A stretch of DNA of 7,544 nt, taken from Anaerolineae bacterium (GTDB lineage Bacteria > Chloroflexota > Anaerolineae > Anaerolineales > Villigracilaceae). Below the pieces are notes generated by a model. It was not told the origin of the DNA. It did no database searches and was given only the letters and a program-made list of their open reading frames with translations. How positions within the stretch are numbered: position 1 is the stretch's first letter; the number at the start of each line of letters is the position of its first letter. The translations under genes and the position numbers were made by a program. The DNA lies in contig DQGV01000220.1 in assembly GCA_003524705.1 (NCBI GenBank), positions 1 to 7,544 on the forward strand. The letters run 5' to 3'. This document shows positions 7,017-7,544 of this stretch, in pieces.

Positions 7017-7544
7017 ATGAAACCACCCAAACTCCCTCTCGTTTCTATTGTGACACCGTCTTTCAATCAAGCAGAATTTCTAGAAAAGACTATTCAATCT
7101 GTTTTGATGCAAGATTACCCATACATTGAATATATCGTCATAGACGGTGGCTCAACAGACGGAAGTGTGGATGTGATAAAAAAATATCAAGATAAGATAA
7201 GGTATTGGGTCAGCGAACCAGATAAAGGTCAGACAGAGGCGATTAACAAGGGATTTGCGAAAGCCACAGGTGACATCCTAGCGTGGATTAATTCAGACGA
7301 TACATACAATCCAAAAGCAGTGGGTGAAGCGGTACTATACTTAATCGAAAATCCAGATGTAGCCATGGTGTATGCTGATTGTAATTTTATTGATGAGCAG
7401 GATAATGTGATAGGAAAGTTTAATGCCAAGCAAACGAATTATAAATTGTTACGCGAAGGCTTTGTGCATATTCCGCAACAGACTATGTTTTTTAGAAAAA
7501 AATATTGGAGTGAATTAGATCCATCTTTTTATTTTGCAATGGAT
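7017..7544 (+). CDS. Glycosyltransferase family 2, N-terminal part (3' end outside window)
   Basis: The frame opens at ATG 7017 and stays open to the right edge, giving 176 residues. It starts with LVSIVTPSFNQAEFLEKTI (8-26), the first strand and helix of the GT-A fold. VIDGGSTDGS (41-50) binds the nucleotide, and EPDKGQTEAINKGF (67-80) is typical of the family. AWINSDD (89-95) supplies the metal-binding DxD-type motif, with D94 and D95. DVAMVYAD (114-121), VHIPQQTMFFR (150-160) and FYFAMD (171-176) follow in the usual order; the D-x-W catalytic-base region lies just past the edge. It should be a cytoplasmic inverting transferase using a nucleotide-sugar; the specificity is not readable. It begins 16 bases after the sulfotransferase stop in the same direction, so it probably belongs to the same operon. 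No Shine-Dalgarno is seen; a TACTAT ends 5 bases before the ATG. It is a clear relative of the GT2 fragment at the left edge over their shared ~65 residues. Confidence 0.9.
   Translation, partial: MKPPKLPLVSIVTPSFNQAEFLEKTIQSVLMQDYPYIEYIVIDGGSTDGSVDVIKKYQDKIRYWVSEPDKGQTEAINKGFAKATGDILAWINSDDTYNPKAVGEAVLYLIENPDVAMVYADCNFIDEQDNVIGKFNAKQTNYKLLREGFVHIPQQTMFFRKKYWSELDPSFYFAMD

Noticed and set aside
7229..7429. Minus-strand frame inside the right-hand GT2 gene
   Set aside because: The plus strand encodes the GT-A motifs across this stretch, so the antisense frame is a shadow.

Overview
The window is a piece of a surface-polysaccharide (exopolysaccharide or cell-wall glycan) biosynthesis locus from an AT-rich bacterium. 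The best guess for the host is Chloroflexota, class Anaerolineae. That rests on the overall look of the large membrane glycosyltransferases (for example the LPLDF-H-TRQ and ASRSFQPDP segments of the gene at 3108) and of the GT2 tail at the left edge, which match my memory of proteins from that group. It was not confirmed by a search. No rRNA, tRNA, CRISPR array, insertion sequence or origin is visible, and no intergenic gap exceeds about 70 bases.

Layout. (1) 1-605, plus strand: the C-terminal part of a GT2 (GT-A fold) glycosyltransferase cut by the window edge. (2) 613-2127 and 2176-3045, minus strand: a GT39/PMT-like polytopic glycosyltransferase and, upstream of it, a soluble zinc metallopeptidase of the MtfA (M90) type. 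The first meets gene 1 tail to tail with only 7 bases between. (3) 3108-7544, plus strand: four closely packed genes, namely a second GT39/PMT-like glycosyltransferase, a DUF6056-like polytopic membrane protein, a PAPS-dependent sulfotransferase that overlaps it by 8 bases, and the N-terminal part of another GT2 enzyme that runs off the right edge. The minus and plus blocks diverge from a short region (3046-3107) that holds a good sigma70-type promoter for the peptidase.

How the genes may work together (inference). The two GT2 enzymes would add sugars from nucleotide-sugar donors on the cytoplasmic side. The GT39-like proteins would transfer sugars from polyprenyl-phosphate donors on the outer face of the membrane. 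The DUF6056-like protein is probably a further membrane enzyme of the same general architecture, and the sulfotransferase would decorate the glycan or another acceptor with sulfate. The MtfA-like peptidase is the odd member; its job here is unknown.

Nothing in the window clearly amounts to an undescribed system. The points most worth a second look are the peptidase embedded in a glycan locus, the translational coupling of a sulfotransferase to an uncharacterised membrane protein, and the shortage of Shine-Dalgarno sites, with one candidate leaderless promoter.
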